A stretch of 64,000 nt of DNA from Euryarchaeota archaeon UBA552 (GCA_002499585.1 DAMH01000029.1:19180-83179), one strand, 5' to 3'. Positions 8,777-17,753 are shown, numbered from the stretch's first letter. Made by a program: numbers and translations. Notes: generated by a model from the sequence alone, not told the origin.

Positions 8777-10186
8777 TCATGCTTCTTTTAGGGCTGAATT
8801 TAGGGCCATCATCATCTTCTTGCCGTCTCCAAACAACATCATGGTTTTGTCCATGTAAAACAAATCGTTGTCGACTCCAGCATACCCCACAGAAAGACTC
8901 CTCTTGATGATCACCACTGATCTGGCGAGGTCAGCATCTATGATTGGCATGCCAGCCAGTGGTCCCTCTCCTGATCGTGCTACCGGGTTGCATGTATCGT
9001 TTGCGCCGATTATAATCGCGGCATCCGCTTCGGGCATTTCTGGGTTTATCTCGTCCATTTCTATTAGTTGATCATATGGAACGTTCGCCTCTGCCAGAAG
9101 TACATTCATGTGGCCGGGCATGCGTCCTGCCACAGGATGAATGGCGTATTTTACCTCGGTATCGTATTTCTCTTTCATTAGGTCTGCAAACTCCTTAACT
9201 TGATGTTGGCATTGGCTGACAGCCATACCATATCCGGGTACTATGATGACCTTTTGTGCCCCGTCTAATATCATCGCCACTTCATCTGGGTCGCTTCCCA
9301 CCTTAGTCCGGGTTACCGACTGTTTATCTGATCCTCCGAATGATTTGAAGAGGACATCAATTAGTCTTCTGTTCATAGCTTTGCACATAATGAAAGTCAA
9401 TATGAGTCCGCTTGCACCGACTAGGGAGCCAGCAATAATAAGGACGGGGTTGGATATGATGAAACCCGTGAATGCTGCTGCTATACCAGATAATGAATTC
9501 AGTAGACTGACTACTACAGGCATGTCCGCCCCACCTATGGGTAGAACTAATACCACGCCAAGTAGGCACGCTAGTAGTATCAGAACCCAGACCATTTGGA
9601 AATCATCTGGAGTTGTAACGGACAGGTAAATTACGACAATGCTAGAGAGCATTATTAGCCCTTTCACGCCGTTCAGCCACGATGGACCCCAAGTAGGTGT
9701 TCTTCTCCACTTTCCTAGTATCATGAAGCCTCCCTTGAGTTTAGCGAAGGCCACTAGCGAACCAGTCAGAGTCATCCAACCAACCAGTGCAGAGAGGCCG
9801 ATTGCAGTCCATGCAACATGAAGTTCCAGGCCCTTTGGTATGGTGTCGCTTTCTATAGCAGAGTAGATTTCAGCAAGGGCAACAAGCGCACTTGCTGCTC
9901 CGCCAAAACCATTGAACAAAGCAACTAATTCAGGCATTCCTGTCATTTCTACCCTGATGGCCAGTAATGATCCGATAGCTGCTCCGAGAGCTATGCCTGC
10001 AATGATCAATACAGGTCTTGTGACTAGATCTGTCTCAAGGAGGACAGTCAGTACAGCCATCAACATCCCCATTGCGCCAAGTTGATTTCCCCTTGGTGCA
10101 GTTCTGGGATGGCCAAGCATCTTGAGGCCGAAAATGAACAATCCCGCGGATATTAAGTAGCCTAATTGGAACCATTGATTATCCAT
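8777..10186 (-). CDS. pntB: NAD(P) transhydrogenase, beta subunit
   Basis: Proton-translocating transhydrogenase subunit: transmembrane domain II plus the NADP(H)-binding domain III. 469 residues with about eight to nine helices up to residue 280 or so, then a Rossmann-like domain with VPGYGMAVSQ, HPVAGRMPGHMNVLLAEA, GANDTCNPVARS and PLAGMPI, all diagnostic of PntB domain III. It follows the alpha2 gene with no gap. Together with the two preceding genes it couples hydride transfer from NADH to NADP+ to proton influx and so supplies NADPH. Confidence 0.95.
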   Translation of the reverse strand: MDNQWFQLGYLISAGLFIFGLKMLGHPRTAPRGNQLGAMGMLMAVLTVLLETDLVTRPVLIIAGIALGAAIGSLLAIRVEMTGMPELVALFNGFGGAASALVALAEIYSAIESDTIPKGLELHVAWTAIGLSALVGWMTLTGSLVAFAKLKGGFMILGKWRRTPTWGPSWLNGVKGLIMLSSIVVIYLSVTTPDDFQMVWVLILLACLLGVVLVLPIGGADMPVVVSLLNSLSGIAAAFTGFIISNPVLIIAGSLVGASGLILTFIMCKAMNRRLIDVLFKSFGGSDKQSVTRTKVGSDPDEVAMILDGAQKVIIVPGYGMAVSQCQHQVKEFADLMKEKYDTEVKYAIHPVAGRMPGHMNVLLAEANVPYDQLIEMDEINPEMPEADAAIIIGANDTCNPVARSGEGPLAGMPIIDADLARSVVIIKRSLSVGYAGVDNDLFYMDKTMMLFGDGKKMMMALNSALKEA

Positions 10187-10501
10187 CTAATCGCCTCTCC
10201 TTTTCCTCTTTCCTGCGATCATCTGTAACATTCTATTTGTAACAGCGAAACCACCCACGACATTGATAGTGGCCAATACAAGTGCGGCAAATGCAATTAT
10301 GCCGGATATTTCGGTCTGGGTCCCATCGTAGAGAACGTTGGCACCTATTATGGCACCTACTATGCTGATACCGGAAATTGCGTTTGCGCCGCTCATAAGG
10401 GGAGTGTGAAGGGTCGGCGGGACTTTTGTTATGAGTTCAAATCCCAAAAAGATCGCTAGGGCAAATAGTGTCAAACTCCCGATTAGTGTTGCAGGATCCA
10501 T
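10187..10501 (-). CDS. pntAB: NAD(P) transhydrogenase, alpha2 (membrane) subunit
   Basis: 104 residues with three to four hydrophobic helices, matching the C-terminal membrane part of bacterial PntA encoded as a separate gene. KVPPTLHTPLMSGANAISG is the signature of this segment. The start ATG overlaps the stop of the alpha1 gene as ATGA, and pntB starts directly after its stop, so the three genes form a coupled operon. The split alpha1/alpha2 layout is the one known from Rhodospirillum rubrum-type enzymes. Confidence 0.93.
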   Translation of the reverse strand: MDPATLIGSLTLFALAIFLGFELITKVPPTLHTPLMSGANAISGISIVGAIIGANVLYDGTQTEISGIIAFAALVLATINVVGGFAVTNRMLQMIAGKRKRRGD

Positions 10502-11661
10502 CAGATCACCTCGGAGAGTTTAGCTTGGTTTTCATGCACGGATCCGTCTCTGCACAACAAGACTCCCCCCATTCCTTGCACATGGAAATCGGAATCGGCA
10601 GGCGCGCCGACAAGTATGTCATCACTTTCGGACAAATCGAACCCTTCCTCTGTCATTAGAGATGATAGGAAGGATGTGATGTTATTGGAAAAGAGCATGC
10701 TCGCAGTGGTGGGAATAGTACCGGGAAGGTTGGTTTTACCGACTATCACCACTCCGTTGTCTGTGGTTATCGTTTCATCCCTGACGGTTAGTTCACAGTT
10801 ACCACCTACATCAGCATTCATGTCAACAATGACACAGCCGGTTTTGAATTTTTTAACCGCGTCTGCCGGGATTGTTACCGGTGCAGGCCTACCAAATATC
10901 CTTGCGGTTGTGATAACTAGATCCGCATCCGCTGCTACATTACACACGGTTTCGTTGACTTTGGTTATGAAATCCGGTGTGAGCGGTTTAGCGTATCCTG
11001 ATTCGTCTTCAAAATCTTCCATGCCTTCAACAACGATAAATCTGCCACCAACAGACTCGATTTGCTCCGCTGCCGTTATCCGGACGTCAGAGGCGAACAC
11101 AACTGCACCCAGCCGCTTTGCGGTCGCTATTGCCTGTAACCCAGCAACACCAGACCCCATCACCACAACTTTGGCCGGCCTGACCGTACCGGCTGAAGTT
11201 GTCATCATGGGTATTCCTTTCGAAACGAGGGAAGCACCAAGCAATACTGACTTGTATCCTGCTAGATTGTCTTGACTGGAGTTGACATCCATGGATTGTG
11301 CCCTTGAGAGCCTTCTTGGGATCATGTCCATGCTAATTAGTGTAATTTTTTTGTCATTGCAGGACCTCACTCTACTCGGATGGCGGAAGGGGTCGGCATT
11401 GCATATCAAAATCTGGCCTTCTCTTAGCAACTCCTCGGCAGGGAAGTTGATAGATGATATGATTTCGGATTGCGATACTTGTTGTCTGTCGGTGACGATT
11501 GCCCCAAATTCTTCGTATTCTTGATCACTGTGATTTGATGAGATTCCAGCTTCGGTCTCCACATAGACCTCATACCCAATCTTGGAAAGTTTTTTCACCG
11601 AGCTTGGTACGATCGAAACCCTGTTTTCAGCCTCAAACTCCTTGATTACTCCTATGCGCAT
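10501..11661 (-). CDS. pntAA: NAD(P) transhydrogenase, alpha1 (NAD-binding) subunit
   Basis: Peripheral NAD(H)-binding domain I of transhydrogenase, alanine-dehydrogenase-like fold. The N-terminus MRIGVIKE and the nucleotide motif GSGVAGLQAIATAKRLGA are typical, as are TTARIFGRPAP and GCVIVDMNADVGGNCE. ATG at 11661 is chosen because GGGGTGAT, a good match to the archaeal Shine-Dalgarno, lies just upstream; an in-frame GTG (11670) and ATG (11667) also exist. It is divergent from mdh; the roughly 130-base intergenic region holds a strong palindrome (11747-11766). Confidence 0.93.
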   Translation of the reverse strand: MRIGVIKEFEAENRVSIVPSSVKKLSKIGYEVYVETEAGISSNHSDQEYEEFGAIVTDRQQVSQSEIISSINFPAEELLREGQILICNADPFRHPSRVRSCNDKKITLISMDMIPRRLSRAQSMDVNSSQDNLAGYKSVLLGASLVSKGIPMMTTSAGTVRPAKVVVMGSGVAGLQAIATAKRLGAVVFASDVRITAAEQIESVGGRFIVVEGMEDFEDESGYAKPLTPDFITKVNETVCNVAADADLVITTARIFGRPAPVTIPADAVKKFKTGCVIVDMNADVGGNCELTVRDETITTDNGVVIVGKTNLPGTIPTTASMLFSNNITSFLSSLMTEEGFDLSESDDILVGAPADSDFHVQGMGGVLLCRDGSVHENQAKLSEVI

Positions 11662-11746
11662 GCTCATCACCCCAGTTAGGCCCTGCCTCGTCTATATTCC
11701 CCTCCAGATGGCGACTCTTGAACACGTCGGATGCTAAGACGCAATA

Positions 11747-11766
11747 GGGCTTTCTTGAGAAAGCCC
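11747..11766. promoter_or_regulatory. 20-bp palindrome between pntAA and mdh
   Basis: Two 9-base arms, GGGCTTTCT and AGAAAGCCC, are perfect inverted repeats separated by TG. The element ends 27 bases before the mdh ATG (11794) and lies about 85 bases from the pntAA start. It may be an operator for a dimeric regulator acting on one or both genes, or a hairpin in the mdh leader. No regulator can be assigned from sequence. Confidence 0.5.
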
Positions 11767-11793
11767 AAGTACCCCCATCTACTGGGTGGAAAT

Positions 11794-12735
11794 ATGAAGC
11801 GTGGCCGAAAGACAGTAGCCGTGATAGGTGCCGGTAATGTTGGTGCAACATGCGCCTTTTCCCTAGCAGAGATGAAGATCGGGAATGTAATAATGTTAGA
11901 TATATTTGAGGGATTTGCCAAAGGAAAGGCTCTTGACATGAGCCAAGCAGGTCAAATACTGAATTATGACGGTGTTATTACAGGCACATCATCTTACGAG
12001 GACATTGCAGGGGCGGAAGTTGTAGTAGTTACCTCTGGTTTCCCAAGGAAACCGGGTATGACACGTGAGGACCTAATCTCAAAAAATGCCTCGATCATAA
12101 CTGAAGTTGGTGCCGGTATAAAAAAACACGCACCAGATTCGATTGTCATAGTTGTGACAAATCCACTAGACTTGATGACCTACCACATGTGGAAAGCTAC
12201 AGGATTCCCATCAGAAAGAGTTGTGGGTCAAGCTGGGATTCTTGATTCTGCAAGAATGACACATTTTGTAGCCAAGGAGGTCGGAGTTTCAAATGAAGAT
12301 GTCCAGGCCATGGTATTAGGAGGCCATGGGGATACAATGGTGCCTCTACCTCGGTACACTACGGTGTCCGGAATTCCCATCACCCAATTGCTTGACGAAG
12401 ACACAATCCGAAAGATTGGAGATAGGACTGCAGGAGGTGGCGGGGAAATAGTAAAGCTGCTTGAAAAGGGCTCAGCATTTTACGCTCCCGGCAATGCAGC
12501 AGCCATCATGGCAGAAGCTGTAATCCAAGACAGGAAGAGGCTTCTTCCATGTTCCGCGTACCTGACCGGGGAATACGGCATGAATGATGTGTACATTGGC
12601 GTTCCTGTAATTTTGGGGAGAGACGGAGTAGAGAGGATCATAGAACTAGATCTTGAGAAAAATGAGTTGGAGAGTTTGCAGCGGTCCGGCGCGTTTTACA
12701 AAAAACAACTTACAGACGTCATTGGTTGGAGATGA
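11794..12735 (+). CDS. mdh: Malate dehydrogenase
   Basis: NAD(P)-dependent interconversion of malate and oxaloacetate in the TCA cycle. 313 residues from ATG 11794, chosen because KTVAVIGAGNVGAT (the dinucleotide fold) then begins at the usual distance and GGTGGA precedes it; an upstream ATG at 11731 would translate through the palindrome and give a 21-residue extension without family support. PRKPGMTREDL is the malate-type substrate loop, and GGHGDTMVPL contains the catalytic His. The stop overlaps the NUDIX start as ATGA (12732-12735). Confidence 0.95.
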   Translation: MKRGRKTVAVIGAGNVGATCAFSLAEMKIGNVIMLDIFEGFAKGKALDMSQAGQILNYDGVITGTSSYEDIAGAEVVVVTSGFPRKPGMTREDLISKNASIITEVGAGIKKHAPDSIVIVVTNPLDLMTYHMWKATGFPSERVVGQAGILDSARMTHFVAKEVGVSNEDVQAMVLGGHGDTMVPLPRYTTVSGIPITQLLDEDTIRKIGDRTAGGGGEIVKLLEKGSAFYAPGNAAAIMAEAVIQDRKRLLPCSAYLTGEYGMNDVYIGVPVILGRDGVERIIELDLEKNELESLQRSGAFYKKQLTDVIGWR

Positions 12736-13499
12736 AGGTAGAATTGCTAGAAGAGTACGTACACTTGGAACATGATGGTCGCCTACTACTGGTGGACAAA
12801 AATGGCAATGGCCCTAAAAAGCCAGTAATGGGAAGAATGAAATTTTTGGAAGATGACGTTCTGAGATTACCTACGCCGAGCGAAGCAAAACGCATGGGAA
12901 TACCATGGGTTCCAAGGCGAGTCAACATATTTTCCATCGGCGAAAGGAAGGTGCGAATACAAGTTTCGACCCCCGACATTCCTTGGCCCTCTCATTGGGC
13001 ATCAAAAGACGATACAATATCGGATAACGCAGTAGACCCCGTGGTGAGGGAATCTGTCTACAGGACCCTTCATAGGATCGTCAGCAAGGTAGTGCTTCTG
13101 AACGATGCCAACCAAGTTCTTATGGTCAAAGTAACCAGGGGCTTCTTTACCGGCAGCTGGACCCTACCTGGTGGCTTTGTGGACTATGGCGAACACCCAG
13201 AAGATGGCGCCGTCAGAGAAGCCAAAGAGGAGTTGGGCCTATCGATTTTGATTGATGCAAAGATTAGGGTAGACAAAGACATGACTCAAAAACCAAATTT
13301 GATCATCAGAGAATCAATATTCAATGATGAAGGTCTAGATTGGGTCTCTTTCACATACAGATCTCAATATACTGACAATGGTCAAAAAATTACTCCAAAA
13401 GATGGTGAGATAGAGGAAGCTAGGTGGTTCGATAAGCGTACCGCGATATCAAATTGTATTTCTGTTTTTGATCGGGAAGCAATAGATCTACTCGTCTGA
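12732..13499 (+). CDS. NUDIX hydrolase with N-terminal extension
   Basis: 255 residues. The NUDIX box (GGFVDYGEH ... REAKEELG) spans roughly residues 147-170 and has all the expected Glu residues (GX5EX7REUXEEXGU). The preceding SWTLPGG fits sugar-nucleotide/ADP-ribose type NUDIX enzymes, but substrate cannot be read. About 110 residues before the NUDIX fold are not recognised. ATG 12732 overlaps the mdh stop (ATGA), which implies translational coupling; an in-frame TTG lies six bases upstream. Confidence 0.85.
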   Translation: MKVELLEEYVHLEHDGRLLLVDKNGNGPKKPVMGRMKFLEDDVLRLPTPSEAKRMGIPWVPRRVNIFSIGERKVRIQVSTPDIPWPSHWASKDDTISDNAVDPVVRESVYRTLHRIVSKVVLLNDANQVLMVKVTRGFFTGSWTLPGGFVDYGEHPEDGAVREAKEELGLSILIDAKIRVDKDMTQKPNLIIRESIFNDEGLDWVSFTYRSQYTDNGQKITPKDGEIEEARWFDKRTAISNCISVFDREAIDLLV

Positions 13500-13506
13500 C
13501 GCAGTC

Positions 13507-13767
13507 CTAATTATCTTCCATCCGCATGATAAGATCGCTGATAATAGATAGGAAATTGTGTATGTATCCAAAAGCTAATGAGAAACATGCACCATGAAGG
13601 ATCATATCAACTTCTGTTGCAGACGAGACCAAACCAGAGTTTGAGATCTCACCGAACTTAATCCACGCGTAGAGAATTCCAAAACTAAACCCGCGAGTAT
13701 ACCAATCCGCGACACCCACAGCGACAACCCGGAAACCCTCCCGGCCGGTATAGATTTTGAACCTCAC
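13507..13767 (-). CDS. Small hypothetical protein
   Basis: 86-residue frame starting with GTG at 13767, just 13 bases from the 3' end of tRNA-Pro on the same strand. It has a basic, aromatic N-terminus and two weakly hydrophobic stretches (about 27-40 and 55-75). There is no recognisable motif and no clear ribosome binding site. It ends 7 bases from the convergent NUDIX gene. It may be real because it fills an otherwise empty interval, but support is thin. Confidence 0.35.
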   Translation of the reverse strand: MRFKIYTGREGFRVVAVGVADWYTRGFSFGILYAWIKFGEISNSGLVSSATEVDMILHGACFSLAFGYIHNFLSIISDLIMRMEDN

Positions 13768-13779
13768 CTATGGTGGTAA

Positions 13780-13857
13780 TGGTGGGCCTGCCTGGATTCG
13801 AACCAGGGTCAAATGCTCCCAAAGCATCTAGCATAGACCAGACTAACCCACAGGCCC
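13780..13857 (-). tRNA. tRNA-Pro (anticodon TGG)
   Basis: Read on the minus strand: acceptor GGGCCTG pairs with CAGGCCC, anticodon stem GATGC/GCATT with loop TTTGGGA gives anticodon TGG, T-arm contains GGTTCGAATCC, and a 3' ACCA is encoded. 78 nt including CCA, with no intron at the usual 37/38 position. Confidence 0.93.
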
Positions 13858-13899
13858 GTGAGTGTCCTATGCGAGACCATGGTAGAACATGAACCTACC

Positions 13900-14235
13900 C
13901 TAAGGTTCAAGAAAAATCCACTTGTCTTTCCCCGCCCTACATAGGATGCCATCGTTCTCGGCTTGGTGGATATATCTTTGAATCTCAGAAAGACTCAATC
14001 CAGCTTCATTCATTGTAATCCTGATCTCTTCGTAAAGTATGTTCTTATCGTCCCGGGCGATTATGGAAAGGTGTTTGAGGAACAGTGCCTTTTTTTCCAA
14101 TGAACTGGATCCCCGATTTTTATTATGCCGACTAAGCCTTTGTATTATTTCCTGCTGTATTTCCAAAGGAGTATTAGCTTCCATCACTGCTGTGGCTAAA
14201 TCCTTCGAATTGTCGTATGTTGACTTAGTAACCAA
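13900..14235 (-). CDS. Winged-helix-like protein, probably with an N-terminal zinc ribbon lacking a standard start
   Basis: 111 residues from TTG 14235, mostly helical; the C-terminus (SLSEIQRYIHQAENDGILC ... KWIFLEP) looks like a winged helix as found at the end of MCM-type and other DNA-binding proteins. The same frame is open upstream to about 14390 and encodes a four-Cys zinc ribbon (CTCGHATGG ... CTSCGSQDG, bases of about 14245-14310) directly before this start. No ATG, GTG or TTG exists in frame ahead of the ribbon. Either a rare start (CTG near 14337 or an ATH codon) is used or a frame error hides the real start. Function unknown, perhaps nucleic-acid binding. Confidence 0.6.
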   Translation of the reverse strand: MVTKSTYDNSKDLATAVMEANTPLEIQQEIIQRLSRHNKNRGSSSLEKKALFLKHLSIIARDDKNILYEEIRITMNEAGLSLSEIQRYIHQAENDGILCRAGKDKWIFLEP

Positions 14236-14369
14236 ACCATCTTGTGAACCACAAGATGTACAAGTTACTCTTTGTCCTAAAATCCCTCCTGTGGCATGTC
14301 CACAAGTGCATATAGTGAGGATGAATCTTCGGGCCAGGATACCTAATGATAGCGTGAGGTTATTGATAG

Positions 14370-14660
14370 TTGACTGACAGGCTCATCTATATGCGAAGCA
14401 TGCCTATGCGAAGGAAGTTAGCCATCGTACTGGCGTCTCTAATTGTCTTGAATTCTGTGATCCGCCTGATCGAAGCTCAAACTGTAACTATCTCGTCATG
14501 GGGTCTACTTCTGTTAGTTCCGATAGTTCTAGCATTCGGTTTTAGCTATGATGATTCTTCAAAATCTGCTTCTAAAGACGATATGCCCCAAAATATCATG
14601 GGTTCTCAGGCTTACGAAACTGAAGATTTTGTGGAACTCGACGAGGTAGTTGTACTCTAA
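14370..14660 (+). CDS. Small two-helix membrane protein
   Basis: Up to 96 residues; TTG 14370 is the frame start and ATG codons at 14391, 14400 and 14406 are alternatives. Two hydrophobic helices (about residues 17-32 and 42-58) are followed by an acidic cytosolic or external tail rich in Ser, Asp and Glu. It converges with fttA, whose stop begins at 14661. No family recognised. Confidence 0.55.
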   Translation: MTDRLIYMRSMPMRRKLAIVLASLIVLNSVIRLIEAQTVTISSWGLLLLVPIVLAFGFSYDDSSKSASKDDMPQNIMGSQAYETEDFVELDEVVVL

Positions 14661-16580
14661 TCACATTAACCGGATCGTCTCTAGGTTCGCAGGTGCATGG
14701 GTCTGAACCCTGAATGCGTCCCTGAGTCCTTGTCTGAACGCGTTGCATGTCTGAGGGTCTCCATGATGGCAAATAATACGCCTTGGAGTTGGGTTGAGTG
14801 CTTTCACGTAATCCATCAGTTGTTTCCTATCCGAGTGCCCACTGAATCCATCTATAGTGACGACATTGCAGGCTACAGGGATCATGTGTGTTTGTCCTCG
14901 ATCAACCATCGGGACCTCGGGATGACCAGATTGTAGTCTCCGCCCCATTGTACCTGATGCTTGATAACCCACGAAGCAAAGTGTATTATTAAGCTCCGGT
15001 GCCCAATTTCTGAAGTATTCCATTATCGGTCCACCGGTCATCATTCCAGAAGTAGCGAGGACTATACATGGAGATGGATCGTTAATGATCGACTCTCTTT
15101 GTTCCCTAGAATCTACTTGTTTGAACCATTGCGAGTTGAATGGGTTCTCATCGCCACCTCTGAGGACTTGTTTTCTCAGATCCCTGTTTAGATAATCTGG
15201 GTGACTGGCGTGAATGGCGGTCGCCTCTGATATCATACCGTCTAACCAAACGGTGACAGGCGTAACATCACCGCTCTTGAACAGTTGATCAATCGCCAGC
15301 ATAACTTCTTGTGACCGACCAACAGCAAATACAGGGCAAAATACCTTGCCGCTACGTGATACTGCAAGCCGTATCAGGTCTTGGATCTCATGTGTGGCAT
15401 CAGTTCGGTTTGGTTGGAAATCTTGAGGGCCACCATATGTTGACTCTATTACGAGGGTATCTGCTTTAGGAAATCTGACTGTGGCAGCATCGAAAAGCCA
15501 TGATTTCTCGTATTTTATGTCTCCCGAGAATAGGAGTCGGTGTTCGTTGCTGCCTTCTCCTATTTGCATGTAAACGGAGGATGACCCCAATATGTGACCC
15601 GCGTTTTCCAAGGAGATTTTTATGTCTGGGGCTATGTCGGTCTTCTCTCCATGTCCAATGTCCACCACGTGTTTGATGCATTCCTGTATGTCTGCTTTGG
15701 AGTATGGGGGGTCTGATCCTTCAGCCTGTGAGACTTTGATGTAGTCTATTTGCAATAAAGTCATCAAATCTCTAGTAGGTGGTGTGCAGTAAACAGGTCC
15801 CCTGTAGCCATACCTGAAAAGTACGGGGAGCATCGCTATATGGTCTACATGAGCATGCGTGATCACAACGGCATCTATGTTGTCTAGAGGTAGCAGCTCA
15901 GGTGCGGTGAAGAATGGCTGTACTTCATTCCTGTTGGTAGTCGGTTTTGCGCCAACATCTACCAAGACTTTTGATTCGTTGGTCGTAACAAGATGCATTG
16001 CTCTACCAACCTCCCTGTATGACCCCAGAGCTGTGATCCTAGCCCATGATTGACCTGGTCTTTTAGGCCTGTAGATTCTAGTCCCAAACTTCCTCATTAG
16101 GGCCCTTCTTTCATCTGCCATTTCTCGCCGATATCTTCGAATGTCATGCTGCGTCCTACTTTCAAAAGCGGGAGCTCTGGCTACGTTCACTAGCCAACCA
16201 ATGTCGTCTCTGAGCGATTGTATGACGGAACCTTTTGGCCCTACAGCTGAAGTTGGATCGTCACATTCAATGGTCACTTCTGATAAAGCAGGATCAATGA
16301 ATACGTTCCTCACTTGGGCTTCATCCGGTATTATTTCCATTATTCTCTGCTCAACTTTATTTTCGTCGAGAAGGAGGTCAGGATGTGGTCTGATCACCAC
16401 ACGTCTCTTGATGGATTTAGCGATTCTGACAGTCAAACTCTCACCACCTCCTCTGCCAAACGCTTGTGGATTTCTTGTGATGATAGATATCGACCCTGCT
16501 TCGACGTCTATTTCATAATCAAGGTTATCAGGTATCATCTTGTCTATTTTCTTTTTGACTTCATTTAATGTAAGTCGCAT
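14661..16580 (-). CDS. fttA: FttA/aCPSF1, archaeal transcription-termination nuclease
   Basis: KH-KH-metallo-beta-lactamase-beta-CASP RNase, the archaeal CPSF73 relative that terminates transcription by cutting U-rich 3' ends. 639 residues: two N-terminal KH-like domains (GPKG loop at 114-117), then the metallo-beta-lactamase motif THAHVDHIAMLP (HxHxDH at 242-247), FSGDIKYE, and beta-CASP motifs including ATSGMMTGGP and the C-terminal GFSGHSDRKQL. The length and order match the full-length archaeal family. It lies 71 bases downstream of the proteasome beta gene; this proteasome/RNA-processing pairing is a known archaeal arrangement. Confidence 0.95.
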   Translation of the reverse strand: MRLTLNEVKKKIDKMIPDNLDYEIDVEAGSISIITRNPQAFGRGGGESLTVRIAKSIKRRVVIRPHPDLLLDENKVEQRIMEIIPDEAQVRNVFIDPALSEVTIECDDPTSAVGPKGSVIQSLRDDIGWLVNVARAPAFESRTQHDIRRYRREMADERRALMRKFGTRIYRPKRPGQSWARITALGSYREVGRAMHLVTTNESKVLVDVGAKPTTNRNEVQPFFTAPELLPLDNIDAVVITHAHVDHIAMLPVLFRYGYRGPVYCTPPTRDLMTLLQIDYIKVSQAEGSDPPYSKADIQECIKHVVDIGHGEKTDIAPDIKISLENAGHILGSSSVYMQIGEGSNEHRLLFSGDIKYEKSWLFDAATVRFPKADTLVIESTYGGPQDFQPNRTDATHEIQDLIRLAVSRSGKVFCPVFAVGRSQEVMLAIDQLFKSGDVTPVTVWLDGMISEATAIHASHPDYLNRDLRKQVLRGGDENPFNSQWFKQVDSREQRESIINDPSPCIVLATSGMMTGGPIMEYFRNWAPELNNTLCFVGYQASGTMGRRLQSGHPEVPMVDRGQTHMIPVACNVVTIDGFSGHSDRKQLMDYVKALNPTPRRIICHHGDPQTCNAFRQGLRDAFRVQTHAPANLETIRLM

Positions 16581-16651
16581 AGTTGCACCTCGCGTTTCCT
16601 CGGGCTGGAAGGGTCAAACTTCGGTGGGCTTCGGCCCGGGAATGTTAAATT

Positions 16652-17278
16652 TCAGAGGGAGGAGAGGACTTTCTCTAACTCATCGTCTGTAAGCTGCCTG
16701 TATCCGTTTTCCATAGTGATCACTGCTAGATCCATACCGTTTCCACTAGCACTATCTCGCTGTGCGGATGCTAGAAGTGCCTTTGCGGCTAGGGCAGTGG
16801 CTTGTGACTCTGACATTTCTGGTGAGAATTGATCTTCCAAAACTCCATACATGAAAGGGCTGCCTGATCCGGTGGCACAATAGAGATCTGGTATCGATCC
16901 TCCGGCTGAGTCAATGCTGTAAACACTTGAACCGGTTTCGTCAACTCCAACAATTAGCAGCTGTACGTAATGAGGCCTCCCTACTAGGATATTGGCCGTC
17001 AAAGTGGCTGCTCCACGGACAGTCATAGGCGTGTTCCTTTTGAGTTCGTACAGGGAGAGTTCTGCGGCCAACATTCTAGCGAGTGATTGTGCATGTCCGA
17101 CCAAGCCAGCGGTCGTCAACGCAATACGTCCGGATATTTTGAATAGCTTTTTCACATTCTTGTTAGCTATGAAATTACCCATCGTGGCTCTATGATCGGC
17201 ACCAACGATTACTCCTCCGTCGAAAGTGATGCCTACGGTGCTGGTTCCAGTTTTCATAGCCTCCGTTTGAACCGACAT
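16652..17278 (-). CDS. psmB: Proteasome beta subunit
   Basis: Catalytic subunit of the 20S proteasome. 208 residues with an 11-residue propeptide before the nucleophile: the self-cleavage site is KTG/TSTVG, giving Thr12 as mature Thr1. The Lys33 equivalent is in ANKNVKKLFK and the SAGGSIPDLYCATGSGS segment shows the conserved SGS region. GGTGATT lies four bases upstream of the ATG. Same strand as fttA downstream; divergent from the SepF-like gene. Confidence 0.95.
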   Translation of the reverse strand: MSVQTEAMKTGTSTVGITFDGGVIVGADHRATMGNFIANKNVKKLFKISGRIALTTAGLVGHAQSLARMLAAELSLYELKRNTPMTVRGAATLTANILVGRPHYVQLLIVGVDETGSSVYSIDSAGGSIPDLYCATGSGSPFMYGVLEDQFSPEMSESQATALAAKALLASAQRDSASGNGMDLAVITMENGYRQLTDDELEKVLSSL

Positions 17279-17351
17279 CTAATCACCAGCGTGTATTGAC
17301 CGCTGGCCCTTGACCATGGGGCCCCCTTATGAAGCCATTTGGACAATCTCC

Positions 17352-17750
17352 ATGCGATTACATAAAGTCCTAGTGAGTGCAAGATACACCATGGCCAATG
17401 AAGAGAATGCGACCGTGGGCCCCGGGGGTCTTCGAGGCGGATCGCATTTTCACGACATGGGGGGCCTCTACCCTGATGCCCCTATACCCTCAGAAGGTGG
17501 AATAGTTTTGCGCAATGCGATAATTGACGGGCCAGACGGCTTACCTCAGATCATGGACTGGGTCGCCCAAGGAGACATGATTATCCTGGATCTCTCGTCC
17601 ATCATAGACAATCCAGATCGTGTGAAGAAGATCGTGGAACCCCTCATCCAATTAGTTGAGAAGCAAATTGGCGGGGAGATTTTTAATTTTAGCAAAAAAA
17701 GGCTACTTGTCTTGCCTCCGACCCACACTGCAGTCACAAACGGGGTCTGA
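17352..17750 (+). CDS. sepF: SepF-like cell division protein
   Basis: FtsZ membrane anchor family (DUF552). The C-terminal 80 residues have the SepF pattern: MDWVAQGDMIILDLSSI, a central helix, then QIGGEIFNFSKKRLLVLPP. ATG 17352 would give an amphipathic N-terminal helix (MRLHKVLVSARYTM) suited to membrane binding; TTG 17310 and ATG 17316 are upstream alternatives. A Gly-rich linker joins both parts. The probable partner is the FtsZ-family gene at 48878. Followed three bases later by the ZPR1-like gene. Confidence 0.8.
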   Translation: MRLHKVLVSARYTMANEENATVGPGGLRGGSHFHDMGGLYPDAPIPSEGGIVLRNAIIDGPDGLPQIMDWVAQGDMIILDLSSIIDNPDRVKKIVEPLIQLVEKQIGGEIFNFSKKRLLVLPPTHTAVTNGV

Positions 17751-17753
17751 GAA

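Noticed and set aside
11731..11793. Upstream ATG for malate dehydrogenase
   Set aside because: It would translate the palindrome and precede the Rossmann start by 21 unsupported residues; ATG 11794 has a ribosome site.
13780..13857. tRNA-Pro and tRNA-Lys sharing an identical acceptor stem as a sign of recent duplication or an attachment site
   Set aside because: The remaining arms differ throughout and no integrase or direct repeat is nearby; shared stems are common.
16626..16637. GGGC-TTCG-GCCC hairpin between psmB and fttA
   Set aside because: Only a 4-bp stem with no U tract; too weak to call a terminator or control element.
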